Both the position numbers and the translations under genes were made by a program. Below the pieces are notes generated by a model that was not told the origin of the DNA, did not search any database, and worked only from the letters and a program-made list of their open reading frames with translations. DNA of 64,000 nucleotides from positions 51,638 through 115,637 of the forward strand of contig JAFSCJ010000011.1 of the NCBI GenBank assembly GCA_017436845.1, given 5' to 3'. This document shows, one piece after another, positions 26,077-34,771 of this stretch (positions are counted from its first letter, which is position 1; each line of letters opens with the position of its first letter). Source of the stretch: Muribaculaceae bacterium. GTDB taxonomy: Bacteria > Bacteroidota > Bacteroidia > Bacteroidales > Muribaculaceae.

Positions 26077-26991
26077 TTAATTTTTCTCTTGTGTAATGCG
26101 AACATCCATGTGAGGATAAGGGAATGATAATCCGTGTGAGGGGAGTTCTTTGTATACACGCTCGTTAAAACTATGATAGACACCCCAATAATCAGCACTT
26201 TTAACCCAAGCTCTGACAGCCAAATCGACACTGCTACTATTTAGCACATTTACTAATACAACAGGAGTTTTTCCATCTGTCTGTAACACACGAGTATCTT
26301 TGTTTAAGAAACTTAATAATATTTCTTTGGCTTTGTCTACGTCATTGCCGTAAGATATGCTCACTGTCCAATCAACGCGACGATGGCTTTCGCGTGAGGC
26401 GTTGTTTATGCTGCCTGTTGATAGCCCGCCATTGGGTATTAGTATTTGTTTATTGTCGGGGGTGTTAATAACAGTGTGAAAAATCTGTATTTCTTTTACT
26501 GTGCCTGAATAACCTTGCGCTTCAATGAAATCGCCCACTTTATAAGGTTTTAAAAGTAGAATTAATACGCCACCGGCAAAGTTTTGCAATGTCCCACTCA
26601 ATGCCATGCCGACAGCAACACCTGCCGATGCAAATAATGCAAGGAATGAGCTTGTTTCAATACCAAGAATTCCAATTACAATTATAATCAAAACGAACAT
26701 CATTACAATCTTTGTGAGACTGAGAATGAATGTTGTAAGAGACTGTTCTGCTTGTCTTTTTTGAAGAATCTTTTCTACTAATTTGTGAGCTCTGTATATT
26801 ATGAATTTGCCTATGTAGAAAACAATTGCTGCAATAATGATGCTGATTGTGAACTCTACGGCTCCTTCGATAAATTTTTGCAAAAATTCATCGATTGATG
26901 CTGCAGAAATGTCTTTTAATGAGGAAACAGTTGAATTAACTGTTGTGGTATCGACCGACTCGGTTGTTGATTGTAGAAAAATAGGGCACAT
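26077..26991 (-). CDS. mechanosensitive ion channel family protein (MscS-like)
   Basis: A 304-residue small-conductance mechanosensitive-channel protein. It has three transmembrane helices (about residues 45-67, 90-115 and 118-145); the pore-lining helix is ASAGVAVGMALSGTLQNFAGGVLILL, with the small-residue packing pattern of MscS TM3. The cytoplasmic beta domain begins with VGDFIEAQGYSGTVKEI and contains the family strand IPNGGLSTGSINN. It relieves turgor after osmotic downshock. It is followed by a terminator. The upstream neighbour, a clostripain-type lipoprotein, is 15 bases away and could be cotranscribed. Confidence 0.92.
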   Translation of the reverse strand: MCPIFLQSTTESVDTTTVNSTVSSLKDISAASIDEFLQKFIEGAVEFTISIIIAAIVFYIGKFIIYRAHKLVEKILQKRQAEQSLTTFILSLTKIVMMFVLIIIVIGILGIETSSFLALFASAGVAVGMALSGTLQNFAGGVLILLLKPYKVGDFIEAQGYSGTVKEIQIFHTVINTPDNKQILIPNGGLSTGSINNASRESHRRVDWTVSISYGNDVDKAKEILLSFLNKDTRVLQTDGKTPVVLVNVLNSSSVDLAVRAWVKSADYWGVYHSFNERVYKELPSHGLSFPYPHMDVRITQEKN

Positions 26992-27006
26992 GTTTTTTAT
27001 TTTGTA

Positions 27007-28182
27007 TTATTGAAATTTATACTTTACGACATTTTGCCACCAGAGATGGTTATTATATCCTTTAAGCGTTGCATCGGATTCTGTTTGTAATATGTGAGAC
27101 CCAAGTCCGCAATGAAAATTGATTTTTATTTCCATTGCTGATCCTTGCCATATATAAGGTGTGGCATTTTTATAAATGACAACTTTATCAAGGACGTCTT
27201 TGAATTGTTGAGTGGTTTCGTCGTTTGGTGATAATGCTGAAATATATTGCTCTAAATCAAATGAATAGCAATTTGTTCCATAGACAAATTGTTGTGGCTT
27301 GAAGTTGTTGGGAAGTGGCATTTTTGAACTGAATATTTCTCGGGAAATCGTTGCCAAATCATCAAGATAAGTGGTTTTTATGAGAGAAATTGTGCATGAT
27401 CTGTTAACTCCGGTCTGATTATTATAGGAGTTAAACGTGTTTTGACATGCTTTCTCAAGCTGTGGCGTATCAGTAAAAAAACAAGGAACGTTCAAATCAT
27501 AAGGCATTCCGTCGGCAGGTAGTTCTGTTGTGGATGCAATGATGTAGTCGGTTGCATTTTTTAGTTCATAAACTACCTCAATACTTGCCATGTGGCAACA
27601 ATCAAAGTATATGAAACTAAAATTATGCTTGTTTAGAACTTTTGCAAGAGATGTTACTTTCATGTATGATGTTCCGTCACTTGTTGTCTCTTCTCCAAAC
27701 GCAAGAGGTTTTGCCGTATTGGATGATTGGATTGTCTTTGCATTCTGGTGTTCTCTCCATGCATCGGCATGGCTCCATAGAATAAGTCCATAGTCAAGTG
27801 CAGAGGCTAAATCATATGTATCGGCAATCACCTGTTCAAGTTGAGTAGGTGAGGTTGAAAGGGTGGAGTTATTATAGGTTTTGAGATCAGCAATTCCGTT
27901 GGGTGTAATCTCCTTAAGAGTTGGTATTCCTTCATTAGTCGGAGGAACGTGGTACACGATTAGCCGACCATTGTTGATGTCGTTATTTGAGACGGCTTGA
28001 AGCATTTCATTAAGATCTTTGTCATCAAATTGTTGATAAGAGTTTCCCAATGAATTGTTTGCAATCATATATACCAATACAGTTCGATTGGTTTTTCCTG
28101 TGTTTTTTTTAGGTTCATCATTTGAGCAAGAAGAAAATCCTATGCATGCTAAGATTATTGTTATGAATATATTGAATTTCAT
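27007..28182 (-). CDS. clostripain-family (C11) cysteine peptidase lipoprotein
   Basis: A 391-residue precursor with a lipoprotein signal peptide (GFSSC, Cys about 20, then SNDEPKK), a surface-targeting context. The C11 domain starts at RTVLVYMIANNSLGN; the catalytic His is in LILWSHADAW and the Cys in IYFDCCHMASIEVVYEL, followed by YIIASTTELPADG, the usual C11 substrate-pocket strand. Family members cut after arginine and often self-activate. As an exported protein it may help peptide capture, like the prolyl oligopeptidase lipoprotein at 4518-6647. Confidence 0.9.
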   Translation of the reverse strand: MKFNIFITIILACIGFSSCSNDEPKKNTGKTNRTVLVYMIANNSLGNSYQQFDDKDLNEMLQAVSNNDINNGRLIVYHVPPTNEGIPTLKEITPNGIADLKTYNNSTLSTSPTQLEQVIADTYDLASALDYGLILWSHADAWREHQNAKTIQSSNTAKPLAFGEETTSDGTSYMKVTSLAKVLNKHNFSFIYFDCCHMASIEVVYELKNATDYIIASTTELPADGMPYDLNVPCFFTDTPQLEKACQNTFNSYNNQTGVNRSCTISLIKTTYLDDLATISREIFSSKMPLPNNFKPQQFVYGTNCYSFDLEQYISALSPNDETTQQFKDVLDKVVIYKNATPYIWQGSAMEIKINFHCGLGSHILQTESDATLKGYNNHLWWQNVVKYKFQ

Positions 28183-28214
28183 AAATAATATATTAACGAA
28201 AGATGTTCTTAATA

Positions 28215-28247
28215 AAAAGCCTGCAAATCATCGACTTGCAGGCTTTT
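28215..28247. terminator. terminator after tRNA-Ser
   Basis: A 12-bp perfect stem (28215-28226 with 28236-28247) with T-rich flanks on both sides. It ends 2 bases from the tRNA on the minus strand and lies upstream of the clostripain-type gene. Confidence 0.85.
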
Positions 28248-28248
28248 G

Positions 28249-28335
28249 CGGAAAGGACGAGATTCGAACTCGTGGTAGGATTACTCCTACGACAGTTTAG
28301 CAAACTGTTGGTTTCAGCCACTCACCCACCTTTCC
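28249..28335 (-). tRNA. tRNA-Ser (GCU)
   Basis: On the minus strand a class II tRNA: acceptor GGAAAGG/CCTTTCC with discriminator G73, D stem GTG region, anticodon stem AACAGTT/AACTGT around TTGCTAA (anticodon GCU), a long variable arm (CGTAGGAGTAATCCTACC) and a T arm with TTCGAAT. The length of 87 bases and the long variable arm establish serine. CCA is not encoded. Confidence 0.95.
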
Positions 28336-28366
28336 AAAGGGAATGTTGTCTCAAACATTAGTGGTG

Positions 28367-28397
28367 CAAAGGTAGGTAAAATAATTGAATTGGCAAA
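28367..28397 (-). promoter_or_regulatory. promoter for tRNA-Ser
   Basis: On the minus strand TTTG (28397-28394), a 19-base spacer and TACCTTTG (28374-28367); transcription would begin about 28 bases before the mature 5' end. The same TACCTTTG serves the initiator tRNA. Confidence 0.7.
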
Positions 28398-28498
28398 TGT
28401 TTTTAGCGAATATTTTTGCCGATTCAATTAATTGAGTGTTAGTAAGTGAGTTAAATGAGCATTTTTTTTTATCACAAATTCTATATATATTTGTATTT

Positions 28499-29524
28499 AT
28501 GAAAAAGAAAGGAGTAAAAAAAACAATCGGAAGTATTGTCGGTGTTATTATTCTATTGGTAATAGCTGTTGCGGTAGGAGGATATTTATATTTGTCAAAA
28601 CAATATAATGGTGGCGACAGGTGGCTCTATGTTCCCAAAAATGTGACAACAGAAGCGTTGCGCGACTCTCTATTGACAAGTTTAGGGGAAACGGGAAATA
28701 GAGTTTATTTAATATGGTCTGCTTTAGATAGCAAAATCTCAGTGGCTCATGGAGCATATTTTATTAAGTCAGGAGATAAAGAGATTGATATAGCCCGTCG
28801 CATAGCTCGTGGACAACAAACGCCTGTAAAAGTAACGATTAGTAATGCGCGCACAATGGCGCAATTGGCTGAACGTGTTGCGTCAAAAATGGAATGGGAT
28901 GCTGTTGATTTCTTATTGGCGTGTGATACTGTTTTACCTGAATATGGATTTAGAAAAGAGACCTTCCCCGCTGCATTCTTTCCTGATACATATGAATTTT
29001 ATTGGTCAAATGAACCGGTGCGAGTTGTTAAACGTTTATTAGAATATAGAAACAATTATTGGACAGAGGAGCGTAGAGCAAAAGCCAAAGCGATGGGTTT
29101 AACTCCTGTTGAGGCTTCGACTTTAGCTTCAATTGTTGAGGAGGAGACAAATAAGCGCGATGAACGTCCAATTGTTGCAAGATTGTATTTAAATCGAATA
29201 AATAAGGATATGGTGTTGCAGGCTGATCCAACTATAAAATATGCAGTAGGCGATTTCTCATTGCGTCGCATCACTCGTCAACATTTGGAGATTAATTCTC
29301 CTTACAATACCTATAAAAATGTAGGCTTGCCTCCCGGTCCCATTCGCATTGTAGAAAAGGCAACGCTTGATGCTGTGTTGAATGCACCTAAACATAATTA
29401 CTTATATATGTGTGCAAAAGAGGATTTTTCAGGTCGTCATAATTTTGCCGCTGATTTTGCAACACATCAACGTAATGCCGCGAAATATCACGCTGAACTC
29501 AATCGAAGAAAGATATATAAATAA
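28499..29524 (+). CDS. mltG: endolytic transglycosylase MltG
   Basis: A protein of about 341 residues, starting at ATG 28499 (MKKKGVKK); the longer reading frame from 28436 would extend it through the promoter region. An N-terminal transmembrane anchor (residues 10-32) is followed by a LysM-like subdomain and the YceG catalytic domain: PAAFFPDTYEFYW, EASTLASIVEEETN (with the catalytic Glu), RLYLNRINKDMVLQADPTIKYA and SPYNTYKNVGLPPGPI are all family hallmarks. It cleaves nascent peptidoglycan to terminate glycan strands. A TATATTTG element ends 5 bases before the ATG, suggesting a leaderless message. Confidence 0.95.
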   Translation: MKKKGVKKTIGSIVGVIILLVIAVAVGGYLYLSKQYNGGDRWLYVPKNVTTEALRDSLLTSLGETGNRVYLIWSALDSKISVAHGAYFIKSGDKEIDIARRIARGQQTPVKVTISNARTMAQLAERVASKMEWDAVDFLLACDTVLPEYGFRKETFPAAFFPDTYEFYWSNEPVRVVKRLLEYRNNYWTEERRAKAKAMGLTPVEASTLASIVEEETNKRDERPIVARLYLNRINKDMVLQADPTIKYAVGDFSLRRITRQHLEINSPYNTYKNVGLPPGPIRIVEKATLDAVLNAPKHNYLYMCAKEDFSGRHNFAADFATHQRNAAKYHAELNRRKIYK

Positions 29525-29542
29525 ACCTAAATTATTGTAGCT

Positions 29543-29767
29543 ATGAAAAAGGAAAAGGATACAGACTTAGTTGTATTGAAGGAGTACTATTCTGATGCAG
29601 AGGCTTATATTGATAAGGGTGTATTGGAAACTAATGGTATCCCTTGTGCAATAAACAATGAGATTATGTCGTCAATCTATCCGGTAACTATTACTTCGTT
29701 AGGCTCGATACGCTTACTCGTTTTTAAGAGAGATTTAGACGAAGCTAAATCATTACTCAATTTTTGA
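29543..29767 (+). CDS. DUF2007-domain protein
   Basis: A 74-residue protein consisting of one DUF2007 (putative prokaryotic signal-transducing) domain: VVLKEYYSDAEAYIDKGVLETNGIPC followed by the C-terminal strand IRLLVFKRDLDEAKSLL. These small ferredoxin-like domains are of unknown function. It starts 18 bases after mltG, so the two form an operon; its end overlaps the convergent transporter gene by 15 bases. Confidence 0.85.
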   Translation: MKKEKDTDLVVLKEYYSDAEAYIDKGVLETNGIPCAINNEIMSSIYPVTITSLGSIRLLVFKRDLDEAKSLLNF

Positions 29768-30820
29768 TTTTATAATATATTCGTTGTAATAAGCGATTAA
29801 TAATGATGTTAATGGTAAGGCTATAATTAGCCCCATGAATCCGAGTAGAGTTCCCCACACCGATAGGGATAATAGGATGATTGCCGGGTTGAGTCCCATG
29901 CTTTTACCCATAATTTTAGGTACAAGGAATAAATCTTGTATAACTTGGACTATGGCATAAACAGCCATGCATGCTCCAAATATGTACCAAAAACTACATC
30001 CGGTCTCTGTTGCATATATCAGACAAAGGATGGTAGTTGGCACGATTGATATGAGTTGCAAATATGGCACCATATTAAGCAGTCCAATAAACAAGCCGAG
30101 AGCAATAGCAAGAGGTAGGTCTATGATAACAAAGCCTATGCTGAATAATACACCCACTAAAAAAGCGACTAAAGCTTGCCCTCTGAAATAGTGGTTCATG
30201 CTGGATTTGATGTCACTGCCTATTTTGAATGTTATTTTACGGTATTTGGGAGGAATGAGATGTTTAAAACCCATCATTAGCTTATCGTAATCAAGCATTA
30301 TAAACACTAAGTATAAAATAACGATAAACCATCCTACTATTCCCATAATAACGTCAACGCCACTACTGAGGAATGAGAATGTGTTTTCAATGACATACAT
30401 CCAGTCTTGGCGAGTGAGAAGAGATGCAATATACCCAAAGTCGATGTTGCGTTTAAGAAAATCATGTATGCTGTCGGGGAGTATTGCGATATTGTCAGAT
30501 TGTGCATAGTTTTTGAATAAAACAGCGACATGACTACATTCTTCAAAGATTATGGGAATAATGAAATATCCTAATAATCCCAATATTACAATAGCTTCAA
30601 AGAGGGTGATGAAAATAGCTATAGCTCTCCCTTTGAGATGTAGTAATTTGCGATTATATTGGACAAATGGCTCAAATATATAAGCTATTAAACATGCTAC
30701 GCAAAATGGGAGTAATACATCTTTAAGAATGTTTAGTATCCAAAACAATCCGAGTATAATTGCAATACTTATGATAATGCGTACTACGCGATCAAATGTA
30801 TAGGGTTGAGATGATGTCAT
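29753..30820 (-). CDS. AI-2E family transporter (UPF0118)
   Basis: A 355-residue membrane protein with about eight transmembrane helices. It shows the family pattern: an N-terminal hydrophobic pair (FWILNILKDVLLPFCVACLIAYIFEP), a large central soluble loop, and the C-terminal block LFIGLLNMVPYLQLISIVP with VPKIMGKSMGLNPAIILLSL. Some members export autoinducer-2, others are Na+/H+ antiporters or of unknown role; the substrate cannot be assigned. Confidence 0.9.
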   Translation of the reverse strand: MTSSQPYTFDRVVRIIISIAIILGLFWILNILKDVLLPFCVACLIAYIFEPFVQYNRKLLHLKGRAIAIFITLFEAIVILGLLGYFIIPIIFEECSHVAVLFKNYAQSDNIAILPDSIHDFLKRNIDFGYIASLLTRQDWMYVIENTFSFLSSGVDVIMGIVGWFIVILYLVFIMLDYDKLMMGFKHLIPPKYRKITFKIGSDIKSSMNHYFRGQALVAFLVGVLFSIGFVIIDLPLAIALGLFIGLLNMVPYLQLISIVPTTILCLIYATETGCSFWYIFGACMAVYAIVQVIQDLFLVPKIMGKSMGLNPAIILLSLSVWGTLLGFMGLIIALPLTSLLIAYYNEYIIKSKIE

Positions 30821-30885
30821 GTTTTATATCATATTGATTACGATACGAATTTAATAAAAAATTTTTATCAAATATATGTTTTGCG

Positions 30886-30893
30886 TAACTTTG
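30886..30893 (+). promoter_or_regulatory. -7 promoter element of the MFS transporter gene
   Basis: TAACTTTG 38 bases before the ATG; the region 19-21 bases upstream is T-rich (ATTTTTA) but lacks a clear TTG. Confidence 0.5.
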
Positions 30894-30931
30894 TGCCGGT
30901 ATTGAACTAATAATTAACCAATCATATTACA

Positions 30932-32587
30932 ATGACAGAAAAACTTAAAGTCGCCTTAAATGACAAGGCTTGGGCTCGCTGGACTGCTTTGTTGCTTCTT
31001 GCAATGGCTATGTTCTTCAGCTACATTTTTATGGATATCCTTTCTCCGATAAAGGATTTGATGCAGTCAACGCGCGGGTGGGATTCAACTGCGTTTGGCA
31101 CAATGCAAGGTTCTGAAACATTCTTGAATGTATTTGTTTTCTTCTTAATTTTTGCCGGTATTATTCTTGATAAAATGGGAGTACGCTTCACTGCTTTGCT
31201 CTCAGGAGTGGTAATGTTGATAGGAGCGGCAATTAATTGGTATGCAGTAACAGATATGTTTATCGGCAGTGGATTGGAAATGTGGTTTACCAATAATCTT
31301 AACTATATTCCCGGGTTTGATGAATTGGGAATATCTCCATTCTATGAAGGTATGCCTGCCTCAGCCAAGTTCGCTGCTGTAGGATTTATGATATTCGGCT
31401 GTGGTGTTGAAATGGCCGGTATCACGGTGAGTCGTGGTATTGTAAAATGGTTTAAAGGTCGCGAAATGGCGTTGGCAATGGGCTCAGAAATGGCTCTTGC
31501 GCGTTTGGGTGTAGCAACATGCATGATATTCTCGCCATTCTTCGCAAAATTAGGTGGAGATATTGATGTGTCTCGATCTGTTGCGTTCGGTGTAGTATTG
31601 TTGATGATTGCTCTCATCATGTTTATTGTGTATTTCTTTATGGATAAAAAACTTGATGCGCAAACAGGTGAAGCTGAAGAAAAAGATGATCCATTTAAGT
31701 TGAGCGATCTTGGTAAAATCCTTAAAAGTAGCGGATTCTGGTTGGTAGCATTGCTTTGTGTATTGTATTATTCTGCAATATTCCCATTCCAAAAATATGC
31801 TGTAAACATGTTGCAATGTAACTTGACATTTACAGAGGTTTCTCCTGAATCATTCTGGGCTACAAATGCGGTTACAATTATACAATATATTATCATGTTG
31901 GTTGTTGCTGCAAGTGCATTCGCAAGCAATTTCTCAAAGAACAAAGGAATGAAAACCGGTCTATTGGTATTGTCGGTAGTGTCTTTGGCAGTGTTCTGTT
32001 ACATGGGCTACATGCGCCAAAGTGCCGAAACTGTGTTTGCTGTATTCCCATTGTTAGCGGTGGGTATTACTCCTATTCTTGGCAACTATGTTGACCACAA
32101 GGGTAAGGCTGCGTCTATGTTGATTTTAGGCTCAATCTTGTTGATTGTGTGTCACTTGACATTCGCATTTGTATTGCCAATGTTTAAAGGAAGTCCTGTC
32201 GGAGGGGTTGTTATTGCTTATATTACAATCTTGGTGCTTGGCTCAAGTTTCTCACTCGTTCCGGCGTCATTGTGGCCAAGTGTACCTAAATTGGTTGATT
32301 CTAAGATTATAGGTAGTGCTTATGCTTTGATTTTCTGGATACAAAACATAGGGTTGTGGTTGTTCCCATTGGTGATTGGGAAGGTGCTTGACAAGACAAA
32401 TACCGAATTAGTTGCTGAGGTGGCTAATGGAACGATTACACCTGCACAAGCAGCTACGCAATATGATTATACTGCACCACTTGTGATGCTTGCATCGTTA
32501 GGCGTTGCCGCTCTTATAATTGGGTTTATCTTGAAAACTGTAGATAAAAAGAAAAGTCTTGGACTTGAAGAACCAAATATTAAGTAA
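30932..32587 (+). CDS. major facilitator superfamily transporter
   Basis: A 551-residue membrane protein with about twelve transmembrane helices, longer than a typical MFS protein because of extended loops (residues about 105-150 and 240-265). The short loop GIILDKMGVRF between helices 2 and 3 fits the MFS motif A region, and a second copy (ILGNYVDHKGKAASM) appears halfway, as expected from internal duplication. I cannot name a substrate. The gene is monocistronic, with a promoter upstream and a terminator downstream. Confidence 0.88.
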   Translation: MTEKLKVALNDKAWARWTALLLLAMAMFFSYIFMDILSPIKDLMQSTRGWDSTAFGTMQGSETFLNVFVFFLIFAGIILDKMGVRFTALLSGVVMLIGAAINWYAVTDMFIGSGLEMWFTNNLNYIPGFDELGISPFYEGMPASAKFAAVGFMIFGCGVEMAGITVSRGIVKWFKGREMALAMGSEMALARLGVATCMIFSPFFAKLGGDIDVSRSVAFGVVLLMIALIMFIVYFFMDKKLDAQTGEAEEKDDPFKLSDLGKILKSSGFWLVALLCVLYYSAIFPFQKYAVNMLQCNLTFTEVSPESFWATNAVTIIQYIIMLVVAASAFASNFSKNKGMKTGLLVLSVVSLAVFCYMGYMRQSAETVFAVFPLLAVGITPILGNYVDHKGKAASMLILGSILLIVCHLTFAFVLPMFKGSPVGGVVIAYITILVLGSSFSLVPASLWPSVPKLVDSKIIGSAYALIFWIQNIGLWLFPLVIGKVLDKTNTELVAEVANGTITPAQAATQYDYTAPLVMLASLGVAALIIGFILKTVDKKKSLGLEEPNIK

Positions 32588-32609
32588 TCAAATACTAATA
32601 TAAACAAAG

Positions 32610-32633
32610 AAGGAGTTGCGAAAGGCAACTCCT
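32610..32633. terminator. terminator between the MFS gene and the convergent barrel gene
   Basis: A 10-bp perfect stem (32610-32619 with 32624-32633) followed by TTTTTGTT on the plus strand; it serves the MFS gene and perhaps the convergent gene too. Confidence 0.85.
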
Positions 32634-32659
32634 TTTTGTTATGTGAAAGATTTGTGTTT

Positions 32660-33274
32660 TTAGAAGAGGTAGGCTGCAGTGATAGTCCAATAACGGTTTT
32701 TAGCATCAATACCTGTTACGCTTTCAGATGCTTTTGTGAGTCCCAAACCATAGCTTGCGCCAACTTGTATTTTGTTGAGGATTTGAACGCCTGCGCCAAA
32801 GTTCCAAGAAAGATCAAATTTCTTGTTCTCCAATGCATCGCCTATCGCCTTTTTGCTTGTCAGGAATGCAAAACTTGGACCTGTAAATAGATAAGGTGCA
32901 ACAATTTTACCTACACCTGGTAATGCAAATTTATATTTGAGGTTTACAGGTACTTCAATGTAATCGTTATTGATTTTGTCAGTAGCCAAAGTCTCAGTAC
33001 CATCGGTATTGGCAATCATGTAACTTACTTCAGAAGAACGACGAACATACATTACTGATGCATCTACGCCTAAATTTAGAATAGGAAGATTTACTTCCAT
33101 CATGAGACCACCTGTGAGTCCGGCTCTATTGTCAGTTGCAATAATATCTTTGTCAAATTTTAAGTCATTGACAACAGCACCGGCTTTTACTCCAAATTTG
33201 ATTTGTGCATTAGCAGACACTCCAAAAGCCATGATAAGAGCCATGGCAATAAAAATGCGTTTTAAGGATTTCAT
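32660..33274 (-). CDS. PorT-like outer-membrane beta-barrel protein
   Basis: A 204-residue precursor with a signal peptide cut at SANAQ (residue about 23). The mature part has alternating hydrophobic strands (IKFGVKAGAVVND, GLTGGLMMEVNLP, YIEVPVNLKYKFAL, FSAFLT-like turns) and ends with aromatic Phe (AAYLF), the outer-membrane insertion signature. This is the small PorT/OmpW-like eight-stranded barrel common in Bacteroidales. Promoter TTTG-N20-TATCTTTG at 33309-33340 leaves a leader of about 30 bases. No function beyond the barrel is apparent. Confidence 0.85.
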   Translation of the reverse strand: MKSLKRIFIAMALIMAFGVSANAQIKFGVKAGAVVNDLKFDKDIIATDNRAGLTGGLMMEVNLPILNLGVDASVMYVRRSSEVSYMIANTDGTETLATDKINNDYIEVPVNLKYKFALPGVGKIVAPYLFTGPSFAFLTSKKAIGDALENKKFDLSWNFGAGVQILNKIQVGASYGLGLTKASESVTGIDAKNRYWTITAAYLF

Positions 33275-33308
33275 GTTTTAAGTTATTATATTATTAAATT
33301 CTTGTGTG

Positions 33309-33340
33309 CAAAGATAAGATACTCTTTGTATTATTACAAA
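33309..33340 (-). promoter_or_regulatory. promoter for the barrel protein gene
   Basis: On the minus strand TTTG (33340-33337), a 20-base spacer and TATCTTTG (33316-33309), a near-ideal Bacteroidota promoter. Confidence 0.7.
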
Positions 33341-33422
33341 TATGATGAATAAAAAGTTTTATTACTAAACTTTTTTGAAATAGTTATGTTTGGTGCGGTA
33401 AAAATATTATCTTTGTACTATT

Positions 33423-33743
33423 ATGAATGCAGAACAACATCTTGAATTAGAAGAAAAAATTGTATCAATGCTTAAGACTGTATATGATCCGGAGGTACCG
33501 GTTGATATATATAGTTTGGGATTGATATATAAAATCGACCTTAGTGATGAGGGCGATTTAAAAATAGATATGACTTTGACTGCTCCTGCATGTCCTGCTG
33601 CTGATTTTATTGTTGAGGATGCTCGCATAAAACTTGAAAGTATCGAAGGAATAAATAGTGTGGATATTCAGATAGTATTTGAGCCGGAGTGGACAAAGGA
33701 GATGATGACAGAAGAAGCAAAACTCGAATTAGGTTTTTTATAG
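33423..33743 (+). CDS. DUF59/MIP18-family iron-sulfur assembly protein
   Basis: A 106-residue protein consisting of a MIP18 (DUF59) domain: EEKIVSMLKTVYDPEVPVDIYSLGLIY at the N-terminus, including the DPE-P-V motif, and MTLTAPACPAADFI with the conserved Cys. Related proteins (SufT, PaaD, Cia2) assist maturation of iron-sulfur enzymes. It is followed by lpxH after 8 bases. A TATCTTTG element (33408-33415) ends 7 bases before the ATG, a near-leaderless arrangement. Confidence 0.88.
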   Translation: MNAEQHLELEEKIVSMLKTVYDPEVPVDIYSLGLIYKIDLSDEGDLKIDMTLTAPACPAADFIVEDARIKLESIEGINSVDIQIVFEPEWTKEMMTEEAKLELGFL

Positions 33744-33751
33744 AGTAATAA

Positions 33752-34504
33752 ATGAGGCAAAACACTTATTTTATATCGGATTTACATCTTGGTGCTACTT
33801 ATCTAAGAAATCCACTTGAATATGAGCGTAGGGTGGTAAGGTGGCTACATTCTATAAAAGATGATGTAAAGTCGTTATATCTTATGGGTGATATTTTAGA
33901 TTATTGGTATGAATATCACAATGTCGTGCCTCGCGGTTATGTGCGTTTTTTGGGGGCGCTTGCCGAACTTGTTGACTCAGGTGTTGAGGTAACGTGGTTC
34001 ATTGGCAATCATGATATTTGGATTTTTGACTATTTGCCAAATGAAATTGGAGTAAAGGTTGTTGATGGGTATCAAGTGAAAGATATTGATGGAAAACGTT
34101 TCTTCTTGTCTCATGGCGATGGTTTGGGTGAACTTAAGTTCGGATTCAAAATAATTCGTTATGTTTTCAGGAATAGGTTTTGCCAATGGTTATTCTCTGC
34201 GATACATCCACGTTGGACTGTGCCGTTTGCACATCGATGGTCCTCTCATAGTAGGAATTATTCTGAAGAAAAACCTGTTTTTGAAGGGGAGGGAAAAGAA
34301 CCATTTATATCTTTTGCTCGCGATTACATGCAAGAAAATGGACATGTAGATTATTTCGTGTTGGGACACAGGCATATTCTGCTTGACTATGAACTCAAAA
34401 GGGACTCTCATCTGATTGTTCTTGGAGATTGGATACATCATTTTTCTTATGGGAAATATGATGGGCAGGAATTTTCTCTGCATGAATTTAAAGAAATTTC
34501 ATGA
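33752..34504 (+). CDS. lpxH: UDP-2,3-diacylglucosamine diphosphatase LpxH
   Basis: A 250-residue calcineurin-like phosphoesterase. The two-metal motifs are in order: FISDLHLG, MGDILDYWYEY, FIGNHDIWIFDY, SHGDG and the closing GHRHI. The W-Y-rich segment after GDILD and the helical insertion with FSAIHPRWTVPFAHRWSSHSR are typical of LpxH, which hydrolyses UDP-diacylglucosamine to lipid X in the lipid A pathway at the inner face of the inner membrane. It is cotranscribed with the DUF59 gene. Confidence 0.93.
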   Translation: MRQNTYFISDLHLGATYLRNPLEYERRVVRWLHSIKDDVKSLYLMGDILDYWYEYHNVVPRGYVRFLGALAELVDSGVEVTWFIGNHDIWIFDYLPNEIGVKVVDGYQVKDIDGKRFFLSHGDGLGELKFGFKIIRYVFRNRFCQWLFSAIHPRWTVPFAHRWSSHSRNYSEEKPVFEGEGKEPFISFARDYMQENGHVDYFVLGHRHILLDYELKRDSHLIVLGDWIHHFSYGKYDGQEFSLHEFKEIS

Positions 34505-34643
34505 ATTAAGGTTTATTAACAACAAAATGATAGCATGGCTGTTTGTGAGGATAATGGTTTAATATTCAAAATGATATAATAAATAGTTGATATTGAGGTT
34601 TTGTAAATATTGCAAAAAAGGTGTTTTTAAACATATAAAAATA

Positions 34644-34675
34644 TTTGGCAGACCAGACAAAAAGGGTGACCTTTG
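34644..34675 (+). promoter_or_regulatory. promoter of a candidate small RNA
   Basis: TTTG (34644-34647), a 20-base spacer and GACCTTTG (34668-34675; the first base is G instead of T). The spacing is ideal, and no open reading frame follows. Confidence 0.55.
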
Positions 34676-34679
34676 TATC

Positions 34680-34768
34680 ACAAACCTAAAACAATCTTTT
34701 TTACCTTAGAAATTGTACCTATTGGAAACCTATAGTAAGGAGCGTTGGGATTAACGCTCCTTATTGTG
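34680..34768 (+). ncRNA. candidate small RNA, about 85-90 nt
   Basis: Between lpxH and the convergent PAP2-barrel gene lies a unit with its own promoter (34644-34675) and a strong terminator (34736-34763) but no coding frame. Predicted 5' end near 34680. Inside, ACAAT (34691-34695) can pair with ATTGT (34712-34716), with a T-rich loop and a short purine-pyrimidine segment (ACCTATTGG) before the terminator stem. I do not recognise a named family. It could alternatively be only the 3' untranslated region of lpxH, but that would not explain the promoter. Confidence 0.5.
34736..34763 (+). terminator. terminator of the candidate small RNA
   Basis: An 11-bp perfect stem (34736-34746 with 34753-34763, TAAGGAGCGTT / AACGCTCCTTA) with six-base loop, then TTGTGTTTTT. 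It lies also just beyond the stop of the convergent gene and may serve both. Confidence 0.85.
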
Positions 34769-34771
34769 TTT

